Numbered from the stretch's first letter, positions 1-13,508 are shown. The stretch is 64,000 nucleotides of DNA from Polytrichum commune (GCA_950295325.1 OX485804.1:69850033-69914032); one strand, 5' to 3'. Notes: generated by a model not told the origin, from the sequence alone. Numbers and translations: made by a program.

Positions 1-2
1 AA

Positions 3-2264
3 CCAGACTTTCGTGAAAAGCCATGGCCGACCATCAGTTTCAGTGCCAAGGATTTTGTGAAGAAATTGCTCGTGAAGGATGCAACCGTTCGGCTGACGGC
101 AGCCCAAGCCCTTTGTAAGTGAAATCTAAGTGTAGATGGGACAAGTATGTTTGTACTACTTAGGGTATGTTCACATAAGGGTCTGGGTCCAAGAACTTGG
201 GGTTCAAAACCCTAAACCCTTAATGGACCTTACTTTCCAACTCAAGATTGGACCCCAAGTGTGTAGATTGGTTTCTAAAACTAGGAGTATTGTCTTGAGT
301 GGGGACTGCTGCGATTTGGTGGAAAGGTGATGCCACATTAGTGCCACTTCATTTTTTCATACCATGGATGTGGATTCCCTGAGTCCAAAATTTTGCTGTC
401 GACCAATAGGATCGTAAAGTTTTATAGTTTCTTTGGTCTTAAACCCTAGGCTAAAACCTCTCATTAGTTTTTAAATGTCCTCTTTTTTCTACCTCCTTAA
501 ATGTTTGGGGATGTGTTCGATATTGAACTTGTGATCCTATTCCATTGTTGTGGATGCAGCTCATCCATGGGCTAAAGAGGGAGGAGATGCATCAGACATT
601 CCACTTGACATTTCGGTGTTATCAAACATGCGAGAGTTTGTGAAGTACAGCCGTTTGAAACAACTTGCTCTTAGGGTAATTGACCCACAATCATATTAAT
701 TTTTATTTTGCTTTGGACTTTCTGAAACTATCCAGACGAAACAAAGCTTATCAGGAACACAAATATTGATTTAAAATGTTTCAAAACATTTGATTTGCAG
801 GCTCTGGCAAGTACTCTCGATGGCTCCGAAATCTCAGACTTGCGAGACCAGTTTAATGCGATTGACATGGATAGAAATGGCACAATCACACTTGAGGAAA
901 TGCGAACTGTAAGCTGATAAATGTCTATCCCCCTATTTTCTAGTCCTCATTTGTCAGATTAAAATTTAATCCTTGTGTACATGCATTATTTGGCTTGATA
1001 TTCTACTAGCTGATCACTTTACACCTCGCTATGTGTTCATTTTGCTAGGCTTTGCAAAAGGACAGACCCTGGACTGTGAAGGAGTCACGAGTGCTGGAGA
1101 TTCTTCAAGCGGTATGTATTTCTTGTCATCTAGGAATAAATGTGTCCCAGTTACAAGTTGTCTTCAGGTTCAGCTCAAGATGAGTTGGCTAAAAGGTGAG
1201 TTTAGGGCTTTTTGGATTGACAGAGGAGGTCCAAGGGTTGCACCTATGTATTAAACTTCTTTAAGCTCGAACCCAAGATGCCCTAATGAGCTCTTACTCC
1301 AATGTGCTTAACTCTTAAAGACCACGGGGTCTCTATATACGGCCATATACACACTTTTCACAGGCTTTACCAAGTTCAGAAATCACAGGTTTGAATCCTT
1401 ATCATATATGTATTGTTTTATGTGAAGGAGAAAGTAATAACATACTCATACTTGACATTGATGATCAAAATACAATGTTTTTAATTGCATCCAAGGGCAC
1501 TCAGGCTGCATATTTGAACTTAGATCTTCAATAAGATCAAGGTGTTCAACCATTTCGGAAAGTGTACTTCAAGAATAAGTTGATTTAAGACAGGGTCACT
1601 TTTGACATGATGTGCTATAAATGGAACTATGTAGCTCAAGTTCATGTTTTTGTGCTTGACGAGGCCCAATCTGGGCCTCTTAGATGCTTAAGGGTTAAGA
1701 GAGGCACCAAACTTCTTGTTAAGTCCCTCTTTGGCGGGGTTTGTGGAAAACTCTGTTTGCGGAGGTTGTTAAGTCCGTTTTGTGCTCCATTTTGACGTTC
1801 AGATGGATAGCAACCGAGATGGGATGGTGGACTTTGATGAATTTGTTGCTGCTACACTGCACGTGCATCAATTGGAGGAGAATGATTCAGAGAAATGGCA
1901 AAAGCGCTCTCGAGCAGCCTTTGATAAGTTTGATTTCGATGGAGATGGCTTCATCACAGCTGATGAGCTCAAAGTTGTATGTATTCGACTTTATACCTAG
2001 TTTTTTTCCTTCCTCTTAGTCGTACCTGATAAAAGTGATTTCACAATCAATTAGGGGTTAACATGGCTCTTTGTTATTTTGCAGGCCACAGGTCTGAAGG
2101 GATCTATGGACACGCTACTAGATGAAGCAGACATGGACGGCGACGGAAAAATAAGTTTGCCGGAGTTTCAGAAGTTGTTGCGCCAAGCAAGCCTTGGATC
2201 GCGTAACAACCATGAGCATGACGGACCACATCACCACCACCATCAGCGACGGCGAGAATCATAA
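3..2264 (+). CDS. Calcium-dependent protein kinase (CDPK), C-terminal part, group IV-like
   Basis: This is the 3' part of a CDPK gene; the kinase N-lobe and most of the C-lobe lie before the window. Exons that keep one frame are 3-114, 560-675, 801-908, 1049-1111, 1803-1976 and 2085-2264, all with GT-AG borders, giving about 250 residues. The first exon encodes the end of the kinase domain (KPWPTIS...[10 protein letters not shown]). The second carries the autoinhibitory junction ([18 protein letters not shown]). Four EF-hands follow, with loops at [36 protein letters not shown] and [12 protein letters not shown]. The phrase [13 protein letters not shown] and the FVKYSRLK junction match group IV CDPKs (the CPK16/18/28 type). 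Such kinases are activated by calcium at the EF-hands and phosphorylate Ser/Thr. The tail after EF4 is odd: it contains [10 protein letters not shown] before the stop. All key acidic EF-hand positions are present, so this part looks functional. Confidence 0.93.
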
Positions 2265-2830
2265 TAAGTTGACCTAAACCACCCTAAACCTTACCCTTCT
2301 TCTTGGACGTCGTTCACTGCTAAAATGAAGCTTCCCCTTATGATAATGATGCCCACAAGGGCTAAGCTAAGGGTCTCTCATTTCGAATGCGTGTTGCAAA
2401 ATGTGATAAAATTTGCACTGATGGTTTTTCGGTGACCTGCAAGCGACTCATTTTATTCTAGTTTTCTCATGTGTACCATAGGCAGTGATAGTTCAGAAAT
2501 TATTGTTCAGCTGCTCGTGTGCCCTTGCAAAAATTTGGTGGGACAAGACTACTACGACCACGCAACACGGACGCCAAATGGAAGATTATTTTTCCCACTA
2601 TCCGAGAGAGGAAAGAGTTTCGTAGACGGAGAGGGAGTAATTGTACTGCTGATGGATTTCCGCTGTACTATGACAGACATGTTGGAAAGCGAATGTAAAG
2701 TGTACTCATTCTGGAGTGCCACTTCTTCCAGCCATAATTCTTTGAAAAAAAATTCACTTCTCTACATTGGTCAGAGAAGCATATTCACTCACTTGTGTTC
2801 AGATGTTCCCAGCAGTAGTCTCTAGCCACA
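2265..2830 (+). other. Probable 3' UTR and downstream flank of the CDPK gene
   Basis: Sequence directly after the CDPK stop. It has a long open stretch at 2469-2825 without resemblance to any family I know, and no splice or start context that argues for a separate gene. I read it as untranslated trailer and flank. The polyadenylation point cannot be placed. Confidence 0.4.
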
Positions 2831-4865
2831 TATATGTTGTTGTTTTTATCACATAGTATCATTCAATCTGGTGGTCCTCAGATAATATGTTCGTCTCCAG
2901 AATGTTAATTCTAACTCAATCAAGACCGTGGTTATCCTCCCACATCTTTTAATCCGTTTTGTAAACTCTTGTCGTAACTGTTCTATATGTTTCCAACATC
3001 TTAAACCATAAACCCTATAGTCATTCCAATCATTTATTTGAATCATAGACTTGCTATTGAAACTGGATGATAGTTGACTATCACTATTGTCTAGAGATAA
3101 TAGATAATGCCACTTTGCTATTATAATATCGAAAATGAGGCACACTTTGTGTTGGAGTGGTCCCGATATAACTCCTTTAGATGCAAGTTTCTATCACTTT
3201 TTGAGAATGTAGTGTGAGGGAGTCTGAAGTCTTTCTTCAATTGGACCATCAAGTCGGGTGGTCCGAGCTTAAAATCAAATCACATTATTGATATAAGATG
3301 TGTAGCTTCTAATGTTCAAAGTTTAGGGGTTTATCATTGTCGTTTCTCGTGTAAATTGTTATTGTAGTATTTTGTGTAATGGAGGTAACCTCACATTGCA
3401 AACGCTCCACTCAACCTCAAAGCTTATGCTCCCAACACCCCATCTCACACCTGCTTTGCACCTCCGCATGCACCGTGCTTTTTGATATGGCTTGGACTAC
3501 ATTGATATCTTGTTGTTGTTGCCACCTTGATGTAGTCACTATTTTGCAATGTTTGCATACTCTCTGGATCGTTGTTGTTGTTAGTGTTGAGGTATTTCTT
3601 ATCATTGCCATGTTCAACCTTGACCTTCTTTTGTGACAAGATTGCAACACTTGAAATTAAATTACAATACTCTCAAAAAGAGTAGTGTCTATTATGTCAT
3701 GAACCACCTCATCATAGACTCATGAGAATGATGGTCCCTTGTCATGCAAACTCATGCAAAGTGTCCAACCCATGTTACAATCATTATATATGAGGAGTTG
3801 CCATTGGATGGATCTCTACCAATCCTTTCAATTAAGGTTCCTTAATAGGCTTGTTCACGCAACTTGTGGCACTATGACTCCATCATAACCATATTCAAAA
3901 TATTAACACGTTACTATTCTTCCCCCTCTAGATTTGAGCGTTAGTGCTCAACACACAAGAAAAACCTCATCGGCTAAGGTACAACCGCTTCTAAGGAAAA
4001 GAATTACAACCTTAAATCTCCTTCGCTTCTTCCATATTGGGCCAACAATTTGTGTCAACCCTCTCGGCACCAAAATTCAAATTGATTTAAAGCCAAAACC
4101 AACATTGTTAGACTTGTGCAAGCTTGATGGAATCAAAACCCATGCTGAGATTCGACAATGCTCTAATACAAACATGACAAGCTTGCATAGCTTAAAATAA
4201 AGTTACAAAACTCTCAAGATTCAACATGGTATAGATGTATTCATTGTATTATGAACCACCTCACTATAGACCATTGAGGAAAATAGACCCTTCCTATGCA
4301 AAGTGTAGACTCCTATGCCATTTTTCATAGTTAAAAACAGTTTCCGTTAATTAACTCCTAATAATTTCAAGCTTTGCAAGCTTGTCACATTGCTATTGGA
4401 GCTTTGTCAAATCTCGGCGTGGGTGAGTTTCAATGGCACTTGTGCAAGTGCAAGTGTAGAATTTTTACAACCCAATTCTACACAGTGCAATTTGGTTTGC
4501 TTCCTCTTACTAGCACACGGGTTTTGGAAAGTGAAATTTGGAAATTAGGTTCAAAAATATGTAGCACCCAATTTAGAAACAAATTGTTGACTTGGCGAAG
4601 TAATTACCTAGTTGTATTTTTGAGAAAATTTGCATTTGGTGAGGCATCTAAACACAACATTGAATTTGCCAATGAATTCTTGGAGCTTGAGTTTTCAACT
4701 TATGTTTGGGCAAAGTGGTTTTCAATAAGCCTTAATTGACTATTTTATTTCATAATCTTACTGCTATTTTCTATTTCAACGTTGTTACACTTTCTTTGCT
4801 TGAAAGCCATTTTTTCTTTGGAATTTTGAGGGGGTTGCAGTCTCAACCAAGACACTATCCATAAT
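2831..4865. other. Intergenic, AT-rich, with a dispersed repeat pair
   Basis: No gene recognised. Two related stretches of about 110-130 bp occur in direct orientation near 3655-3790 and 4200-4330, sharing ATGAACCACCTCA and ATGCAAAGTGT blocks. They could be decayed LTR or satellite pieces. An open frame at 4374-4739 (121 codons) has no recognisable motif and lies in similar AT-rich sequence, so I do not call it a gene. Confidence 0.5.
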
Positions 4866-4869
4866 GTTT

Positions 4870-6718
4870 CAAGATTAAGAGAAAATGGCTAGTGAAGGAC
4901 ATGTTGTTGAGTTCCTAGAGGGAGTTGCCAAGTATGTAGATGAACAATATAATCCTCTTTCATGAGAGGTAGGTAAATTGATTGGATACTTTATTTGGTA
5001 TTGAAACTATTGAACGTACTTTATTAGAATAACGACTGCTCACCTTGAGAATGCAAGAAGGAAATGCCCAAGGGGCCTCTACTCAACACATCAGTTGATG
5101 AAACTCAATTGCTTTAAGGATAAACCGATATCCAATGTCCTACAATTGCTTCATTGGACGAAGTGCTACTTGACCACGGGTCAAGTTGCCAAAGAGGAAT
5201 AAATCCAAGTTGTTTGGACTTATCTCGAGTTGTGTGTGACCCGAGATTGGCAACACTTGCCAAAGACCTTCCTACAACTGTGTAGGATAACCGCTTCTAG
5301 AAATTTTTCTGTCAAGACTTGATTTAGGTATATGGAATTTCCTTCCTCAACAAGTTGTCCGACACAATTTATGGAATTTGATGCAAAATGGGTCAATGGA
5401 GGCTTATGTCACTAAGTTTCAAGCCCTTTGTGCACGATTTACAAACCTAGAGATGAGCATGGCTACAAAATTGATCATTTTGTCCACGAATTAAAACCCG
5501 AAATGGACAAGGCATGTGGTAAGACCACCAAACTATGGTTCTTCCGCATCTCTTTGGGGTTGGATTCCTCAATGAGTTGGCACCATGCGGACAAGGCATG
5601 TGGCAAAACCATGACTTTATCCAATGAAAAATTGTTGGATTTCCACAAAATGAGTGCACTATAGCGTGAACAAAAATCTTTCCTTTGTGAGCAAAAGGGG
5701 CACCGAGCTAGGCATTGCAAAGAGAGAGAAAAGATGGTGGAGCACGTTCTAAAAAGCCAAAGTCCAAAGGCAAGAAGGATTTTTGAATCGCCAACAGCTG
5801 ACTAGTGGTCTACATGTTGGTCAAGAGCAACAAGTGGTCTACAATGTAATAGTTTTGTTGTTGTAAGAATGTGATGTTTAATCTCTTTGAGCATTCGTTC
5901 TAATTTCTAATTTCTACATATCTAAATTATGAAAAGAAACCCATATTTTTTCCATGTAAATACTCATACACTTTGATGGATTTTCACTTGAAAATTATGA
6001 CAAATCCATGTTTGTGGATTGACATCTCTCTTGTTAGAAACATTTCTATCAAGGTAAATGTTTGCATTTTTTTATACAAGACTCGAAGACTTCCAATACA
6101 ATTTTTGGATCAAGTTTTGTGACTCAATGCTTATGTGATATTGGACACTATGGCCATTGATTGTTTTAGCGATTCTCACGTCTTTGACAATTTTGGATTG
6201 CAATACTTGGAGATTTGATACTTGGTGATAGTCGGTTGAACAAGTATAAGGCACGTATAGATTATGAATCCAAAACATGTGTCATAAAAAAGGCAAGCAA
6301 TAAAGTTCATTACAAACCAATCATTTTACGCATTGGGCACCTAAATCCTTAACAAAATGCCTCTTGACAATGCAATTTACCAAGGCAGTGAGAAAAATGC
6401 CATATCCATTTTATTCAAATTGACCATGGTTAATGATGACAAAACTTCTTCTTAACCGAATAACACAAGGCACTTAGGGGAACTCACGGGAAAGTTTTAA
6501 GATTTTTTGAACCCTTGCCAAGTGGGCTACCGAATAAGAAAGAAATAATTCATATCATTCATTTGGAGGAAAGCAGTAAACCACCTTATCAACCAATGTA
6601 CGACCTAAGCCCAAAAAAAAATGAAGCGGGCGAAAAGGCAAGTACAACAATATTTGTTTGAAATATGTTGAGTTGAACCTAGTGACCCAACTTATAGATC
6701 TCCCATTTTTTATATGGT
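4870..6718 (+). pseudogene. Ty3/gypsy relic: gag, zinc knuckle, protease and start of RT
   Basis: Frame-broken remains of a Ty3/gypsy polyprotein read on the + strand. Around 5110-5290 the conceptual reading resembles a gag core (CFKDKPISNVLQLLHWTKCY, then RDWQHL). At 5660-5740 there is a CCHC-type knuckle reading SFLCEQKGHRARHC, in which the first cysteine has become serine. Near 6120-6220 a D-T-x-A stretch followed by FGLQYLEI fits an aspartic protease remnant. At 6500-6630 another frame reads RFFEPLPSGLPNKKEI and then KPPYQPMYDLSP, the usual entry to gypsy reverse transcriptase. VEPSDPTYRSPIFYMV follows at about 6665-6716. The coding signal then stops abruptly, next to an integrase/chromodomain in the opposite orientation. 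Many stops and frameshifts make this a dead copy. Confidence 0.72.
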
Positions 6719-6719
6719 A

Positions 6720-7765
6720 ATCTGATTAGATTTAAGCTCCTAAGAATTATTCTCAAGCCCATAATCGAGCCACTTGATGAGGTGAAATTGAATGAGTCGG
6801 AAACAATCCCCTCTAACCTCATGTGATAAAACATGCTCCATTTGATAGAATGGATCATGATTTTCAAAGACTAGCTTCACAATGTCATTAGCCTTGTAAG
6901 GCTTCAACAAACATATATGAAAAACATTATGAGTTCCCATGGTCTCTAGCAATTTCAGACTGTATGTTTGTACATCAATTCTCTGAACAATCTCAAATGG
7001 GCCAATTCATCGAGTAATTAAAAAATTTGCACTTTGTATTTTGAATTCAATGTTGGGAGTAGATACAAAGAACCACTTCAAATCCCAAGTCATATACACA
7101 TCATATCATTCGGTATCGGCATAAGATTTTTGTCTCAATTGGACAACCAATAAATGTTTCTTAACTTCGTTAATGACATTATTCATAGACAAAAATCATA
7201 CATTCATGACTTGAGACCTGCGTATCCTTCTATTCACCAATGTTCAAGGATGTTGACCATAATTCAATAGGTGTAGTCTTGATGCGATATGGCTACAAGT
7301 TATTGTAGGCAAATTCAACCATCACCAAGTTTCGTCCAATCATCTTGAAAATGACTCACATAATGGCTAGGCACATCCTCAAAGAATGTATTAACATCTA
7401 TTTGGGATGAAATAATATAGATATAGCCAATTGAGTCTTTAAAAAGTAGTGGAATTTTTTTCAATATCTATTCGTAAATTTTGAACCTCTATCACTGATC
7501 ATCTTCAAGAGAATATCATGTAGCTTGTAGACATGATTCTCAAATAATCTTTTCATCTCTTCGTCGGTCGCAGTTGTGTTAAGTCGCTATAAAATGAGCC
7601 ACCTTGTTCAATTTAACGACACATAGAAAGATTAAATCATGGACTCGCTTAGTGAGCATAAGACCGACAATAATATTCATGATTACATATTGCCACTTTT
7701 TCTTAGAGATTTCTAAGGTTGCAACAATTTTTATTCAAACATTGTGGATGAATACATCCTTAGTC
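6720..7765 (-). pseudogene. Chromovirus relic: integrase core, C-terminal domain and chromodomain
   Basis: Read on the minus strand from high to low coordinates. About 7700-7580 gives KKWQYVIMNIIVGLM and KVAHFIAT, the start of a gypsy integrase core. About 7545-7460 gives LFENHVYKLHDILLKMISDR, with the SDRG-x-x-F block. About 7330-7290 reads EFAYNNL. About 7190-7110 reads VKKHLLVVQLRQKSYADT, the coiled segment after the core. About 7015-6895 reads IGPFEIVQRIDVQTYSLKLL and HNVFHICLLKPYK, the classic GPY/F region. A chromodomain-like stretch follows (HVLSHEVRG...FHLIKWLDYG, about 6850-6745). This order is diagnostic of a chromovirus. At least one stop (7004 region) and several frame changes break it. 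It abuts the + strand gag-RT relic head-to-tail in the wrong orientation. Confidence 0.8.
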
Positions 7766-8385
7766 ACAAAAATCAGTGGTGTGTTATTTAATATATGATT
7801 GTCACGTACGACCGGAGTTGCCACAATCATAGTGTCATGACACCAAGATTCAATATTATTTGTGCATATCTACAAACCCTACTTTGATTTGTGGGACTTT
7901 GGCAAAATTTCAAATGCTCACAACGATTACTATCATTTGAGTGATTGATGGTAAGTCAACCTCAAATCCCTTTCCAAACTTCATTACACACTAAGAGTCA
8001 AGGAAGCTAATGACAGTATCTTAGCTCATATCTTTATTAATACAACGTACATTCAATTTGCATGACTTTGGTTTATGGATTTGAACAATGTTCCACAAGT
8101 GATTTTCAGGGATGGCCTTTGGTGGCACCATGATACAATTGTGCAACACCATCTTGATTTATTTTTAGTCTCATAAGCCTTTTGGCATTCTAGACTTCAA
8201 AATACATTGTAATCCATTTTATTCCATTATGAGTTTGAGTATAATCTTCTAATAATAGATCACATTAGATCATTTCGCAAACTATCACTATGACATCACT
8301 TGCTCAATAAAATCGACATTTTAGGTTTCTTTAGATCAAGCCCACAATCTTACCCCACAATAAGTAGTGTCTTGTTCTAGCCATT
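7766..8385. other. Intergenic, decayed transposon flank
   Basis: No gene recognised. On the minus strand near 8135-8010 a short open reading resembling a protein (MVPPKAIPENHLWNIVQIH) can be read, but I do not know the family and it is isolated. Confidence 0.4.
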
Positions 8386-8389
8386 GGCC

Positions 8390-10096
8390 AAAAATGCCAA
8401 GTTGGACAGCGGATGAAGCAATGACAGGATTGGTGGGCTATTTGGATTATAGGATGCCTTGGTGGAGTTTATTCATATCTCGCCAATTGGCCGCAAGGGG
8501 TGACGCCTGGGAATAGTACACTAGGCGGCGCCCTACTGAACTAGAAACTTGCCTGCCGCAATGGGGTGTTGGCCTTCAAAGGTCTAGACATCATTGTTTG
8601 TTTTGTGCCTACTATATGTCTATGTGTCTCTACGCTTGGGAATTACTTGCTACTATTATTTTTGGGGGGTTTTGATATTTGCCACTATGTCTCAGAGGAT
8701 GCGTGCTATCGCTTGTGTAGAAGCGCAAGCTAGAACTCACGGTTCCCTCAAGTATTTTGAGGCTTTTGTTACCATTGCCATGGGTTCCATGGATATAGAT
8801 ATCACACTTCTTGTGAGGTTGAGGAGGTTTATTGAGGAGCATTGCATTGCAAAGTCATCTTCCGTGGAAAGGGGAGGAGGATTAAAGTTATTTGTAAAGT
8901 CTCTCAAAGAGGGACGAAACCATAGCTTTGATCCTACTTTGAGAAAATTTTCTATTAAGAGCTTATTAGCACGTCGTGTATAGGAGCCTATTCTGAATGT
9001 TGGGTGAAACTTTTGGGACCTCCTCTTTCCACATGTCAAACATTGAGAGAATTTTAGGATCTAAAATAGGGTATGCACATGGAACCTGCTATCTTCAATC
9101 CCATATTAGCCTATGCAAGGCTTATTTTGACATACCCATCCTAGTAGAACAAGCTAGAAAGTTGGTTTTCAATAGCCCAACACCACTCTTTGTGTATGAT
9201 AATTGAAGCATTAAGAAAATTTGGGTGACTTTGTGTTGATTCTCATAAACTCAAGGTTTGAGACTAAATCCATGGTTTCATCTGCTGCACTTTACAAATA
9301 ACTCTATAGACTTACAAGCATTTTCAAATGCTAGTGAAGGGAAATTCTAGTAGTCTATTGGTGTTGAAGAAGAAAATTAAGGTTTGTTTGGGTTGGGATG
9401 ACCATCCTCTGAAAGGTCACGTTGTGTCTTGCAAGAAATTGAGAGATAAGGGTTTGCACACCTTCTTGGGGATGGTTGGTAATGCATGAAGGACAACATG
9501 GAGGAGCATTTTGAGTTTGTTCATCATAATGTATCATCAAATGATATGAACAAGGGTAAAATGGAGTATGCGAAGTTCGGCAAGGTCAGTCAAGAATCAT
9601 GTGATAGCAACATTTTGCAGCGGGCTCATCAATGGGCACGATTTCACGTGGAAAAGCATTTGGGTATTAGTCTTTTGGGCGTTTTGTTTCATTTGTGCAA
9701 GAGTGAGCAATTTTATTTGAACCCAACATGGACCATTCCATTGCAGTCTACGAGAATGGAGGGCAACTTCTGTATGAAAAAATCATGATGAATCCACACG
9801 ATACCAAAATGGAAGACATTTCTAATGTTTTCTTTGCCATGACCAAGGGTGTTGCAAACATGAGGTATTTTAATGCACAACAAATCACCCTCAACCATAG
9901 GGTGGAGCAAGAGATCTATCATACATTTCGTGATGATGATGATGTCCACATGGAGGGAGTTAGGAGGGACCCTGCTTTGAGGGATCTACAATACAGTCCG
10001 CAGGATCATCTTCCTTCCAAAAGGCCAGGTGTATTGTTTTCGATTTGTAATAAACTCACTTTTTCTACTCTCTTAGAAGTTGAGTCTCTCTCATGA
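8390..10096 (+). pseudogene. Broken multi-segment ORF, possible rolling-circle (HUH-type) transposon
   Basis: Several + strand segments read as protein and look like one damaged gene. They are: 8401-8680 (WTADEAMTGLVGYL... then QLAARGDAWE, stop, YTRRRP); 8594-8983 (CVEAQARTHGSLKYFEAFVT... SSSVERGGGLKLFVKSL); about 9370-9488 (KVCLGWDDHPLKGHVVSCKK... HTFLGMVGNA); 9486-9788 (KDNMEEHFEFVHHNVS... ILQRAHQWARFHVEKHLG... FYLNPTWTIPLQ); and, after one frame change near 9770, up to 10096 (NPHDTKMEDISNVFF... RDDDDVHMEGV... LRDLQYSPQ). The order of an ERGG-type block followed by a GM-x-G-x-x-KD block is what I would expect from motif II (ERGG..HxH) and motif III (Y..K) of a rolling-circle endonuclease such as replitrons encode. 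In this copy neither the histidine pair nor the tyrosine survives. The family assignment is tentative; the relic itself is well supported by the long coherent segments. Confidence 0.5.
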
Positions 10097-10099
10097 TAA

Positions 10100-11022
10100 A
10101 GTGGTGGCCAATTAAGATTTGTAAAATCTGTGGAATGAGAATGCAGAATCAAACCAATTTTATTCCAAAGTTATTTAGAGAATCGTCTTCCAAGCAATCT
10201 TTCCTAATCATCACAGAGTAATTGTGAACTGTTTCATGCAATGCATAGAGCTGAAGAACTAAAAATGATATTGATATTGCAAGATTCTTCATACGTACAA
10301 GATATTTGTGTCTTCAATATTCTAGACAGCCAAACGTTAGTCCAAAGTTGCAGGTTGCAATCAATTCGATTCTCTGCTTCTGAGTGTACTGCATAACATT
10401 CTGAAGGACTATTCTTCCAAGCGATCATTTCTACGTTAGGATTTTCACAGGCAATTATTCCTACTCTCTGGAAATTATAGTAGATTCCTGCTAAAGGCTT
10501 GAAACCCTTGGAATTTTTCTTCAAATGACCATTGAAATGAATTTATCAATCTCCTGATTGGATATCCATAGATACTCAGAATATCCCCAACCCCACCCCC
10601 CAAAACAAAAGTCCGCCAGAAAACCTTGAATTGGTACCACAAGTGCACTCAGGACAAGTGAGTGTTCTGTTGTACTATAGGAATCAGAAATTTATGTCTG
10701 CAAAATTCTGTGTCTAGCCATGGTCATTGAACTCCTGTCCGCTTAAAAGGATCCCTTACACATGGAGGTCCCAAAGCTATACGGATCAACTTATTCTCAA
10801 TGGCAATATAGTGTCCCAAGGCTGCTACATAAAGAAACTCTGCCTGTCTTGCAATCGAAGAGGCCATTGAGATCTTAATGGGGCTGGAATCTTAAAGGCA
10901 TCACCAGCAACACCACCATAAGGATGTTGACAGAAATGTTTTCACAACAAATGAGCATCTGAAAAACTTTTCATAGACTCTAGGAGGCTACACAGTTGAA
11001 GTTCTTTCCCGCTCCATCAGAT
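10100..11022. other. Intergenic and 3' flank of the phosphoglycerate mutase gene
   Basis: Downstream of the minus-strand mutase stop at 11023. The part next to 11023 is probably the 3' UTR. No coding or repeat signal is recognised otherwise. A C-rich run (10586-10604) is the only low-complexity feature. Confidence 0.4.
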
Positions 11023-13508
11023 CTAGTCAAACGCCAGAAGGGATGGCTCATAGGATGCAGGAGCTTCAAATCCCATAAGGTTCATATATGTGGCCGTTAC
11101 ATTGGCAAGCCCTGCTTTGGGTACACTATCACTAAACTTGACATTGTCTGGCAAGCCTGGCCCTCCAATTGCGACTGGGACCTGTAATCAGAAACATGTA
11201 CCAACTAATCAGAGACTCCAGAATGGTATTCAGTGTAAACAGTAACCACATGTACAATGAACGAGGCATTGCTAATTTGTGAAGAATTGGATAATTGATC
11301 ACCAGACCCCGTCAACTTCAATGATTCTTAACAGCAAGTACCAATTCCAGTTCAAGCAATTACAAGGGTTTAGACATGCGAGCAGGAGACTTACAGGAGC
11401 AAGAGTGTGAGAAGTCAATGGAGAAACCTTGCCACAGTCATCAAGCAAGGGTTCACCATTCTTCTTGCGCTGTGCCATGTCATCACAATTGCCATGGTCT
11501 GCTGTAATCAAATAGATCCCTCCACTAGCTTCAACAGCATCAATAAGAAGCTGCATCGTCCCAAAAAAACTGATGAACAAAAGCCATTCACACTGGACAA
11601 GAAAGTGCGACGAACCTCATAATCTGTAGCTGACATAGACTGAAGTCATAAGAACAAGAGCCCATAGTATCCACTGTATCAAAGGACATGTGAAAAAGGC
11701 TACCCAGCACCATCTAATTTCACCATAAGGTAAGCAAAGCCGAACCTTCACTCCTTGGTCAACAGCTTCACAGGCCCTCTTGGTAGCTTCCAAATCTCCG
11801 GTATGACCAACCATGTCTCCATTAGCAAAATTGACTCGAACATAGTCAAACTTCCCAGAGAGGAGGGCTTCTTGAGCAGCCTTGGCGATTTCAGCTGCCT
11901 TCATGTGTGGTGCTTCGTTGAACTTAATATTGTCACTTGGAATTTCATGGTACACTTCCAGAGTGTCATTGATTTTTCCAGATCGATTACCATTCCAGAA
12001 GAAGGTGACATGACCAAACTTCTGTGTTTCACTGACAAGTCCATGAAAGCTTACATCAGTCAGGTAAAGATTGCACGAAGAAGATAAAAGTCAAATGAAA
12101 ACATTATGCACAAAAGAAGCGTCTTCAAAATACTTCTTCAAAACACTTTTACATTCTCAGAAGTAATCAATACCTGCAAGCAAATGTTCGAATGCCGTTG
12201 GCACACAGAAACTGCCCTGAAGTGTTTTCAATCAGTGGAGGAGAAATCAGGAAGTTAGACGGCAGCTTCAAGTCACCATCGTATTGCATCATACCCAAGT
12301 ACTTCACCTTTGGCCACCTGACCCGATCAAAGCTGTTGAATTCTTCGTACTCAAAAGCCTTGCTGATCTGGATCACACGGTCAGCCCGAAAGTTGATGTT
12401 CACGACAACATCACCATCTTCGATCGTTCCCACTGGGGCTCCAGTCTTATCAACAATGACAAATGGTGGATAGAACTGATCATTCACCTTTGGATCAGCT
12501 TCCTTCAACTTTGTCAAAGCATCAAGAGCACTCTCAAACTTGTTGGGAGCATCTCCCAGAACATGAGCATGCCATCCACGCTCCACAATATTCCAGTCCG
12601 CCTGCCACAAAATTTGAAAGGCTTATAGTCATAACAAAGCATCCAATGTACCAGCAAATAAGAGCTGATCCTCTGGCCAAAAAGAACAGAAAACATATAC
12701 AAGGAAGACATAAAGTCAGGTAGTATTGAGGGAGGTACCTCATACCGATCCATCGTCACATACATCCGCCCACCACCAGATGCAATTTTTGCATCACAGC
12801 CATTACTTCTCATGTTCTCAAGTTCCTTCTCTAATTGCCCAACATACTTGATACTGGAGCCATCAGGAACATCTCGCCCATCTGTCAGAACATGCACACA
12901 AATTCGCTTGCAGCCATGGTCCATAGCACCATACATCAAAGCAACAAGCTGATCAGTTCTGGAATGCACTCCTCCATCACTGAGAAGACCAATGAAGTGA
13001 AGTGTCCCTCCACTCATCCATGATTCCTTGGCATAGTTCCAACCCTCTCCTGTGAACATGGCACCAGACTCTATGGCATTGTCCACGAGACTCGCTCTGC
13101 ACCCCCAACATCACCTAGGTCAACACAGTAGGCTCCACAACGACCAATACAATTTGCAACCTCATAAAAGATATGGACATCGAGAACACCAATCAATGGC
13201 CAGGATCCTCACCCTTGCTGAATGATTTTCCCAGCACCCATGGCATTATGCCCCACCTCACTGTTGCCCATATCCCCATCACTCGGCAGCCCCACTGCTG
13301 TGCCATGCGCCTTGATGGTGCGCCAGCGGCGAGGAGCGCCCTCCTTCAATGCCTTGATCATCGGACACTCCGCCTTGTAGATCGCATTGAACTCGTCCTC
13401 CCTGTTCTCACCCCACCCGTCCAGCACCACCAGCAGAAATGGCTTCCCCCGTGGCACCACTGCGTGTGGCTGCAGCTGATATTCTGCCTGTGCCTCCTGC
13501 ACCACCAT
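11023..13508 (-). CDS. PGM (iPGAM): 2,3-bisphosphoglycerate-independent phosphoglycerate mutase
   Basis: This enzyme interconverts 3- and 2-phosphoglycerate in glycolysis and gluconeogenesis, using two divalent metal ions and a phosphoserine. Coding exons in transcript order are 13508-13213 (part of an exon starting at 13546), 13096-12739, 12601-12174, 12031-11746, 11550-11395 and 11181-11023. All have GT-AG borders and together encode 560 residues, matching the plant enzyme (about 559). Visible sites are VVLDGWGE (metal Asp, residue 30), DMGNSEVGHNAMGAG (nucleophile Ser, about residue 83), SDGGVHSR, VHVLTDGRDV, INFRADR, NGDMVGHTGD and TADHGN. It ends MGFEAPASYEPSLLAFD. I chose the ATG at 13508 because the joined leader exon has an in-frame TAG just upstream and the length then fits the family. 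The donor after 11746 (GTTCGG) is weak but frame-preserving. No disabling change is seen. Confidence 0.95.
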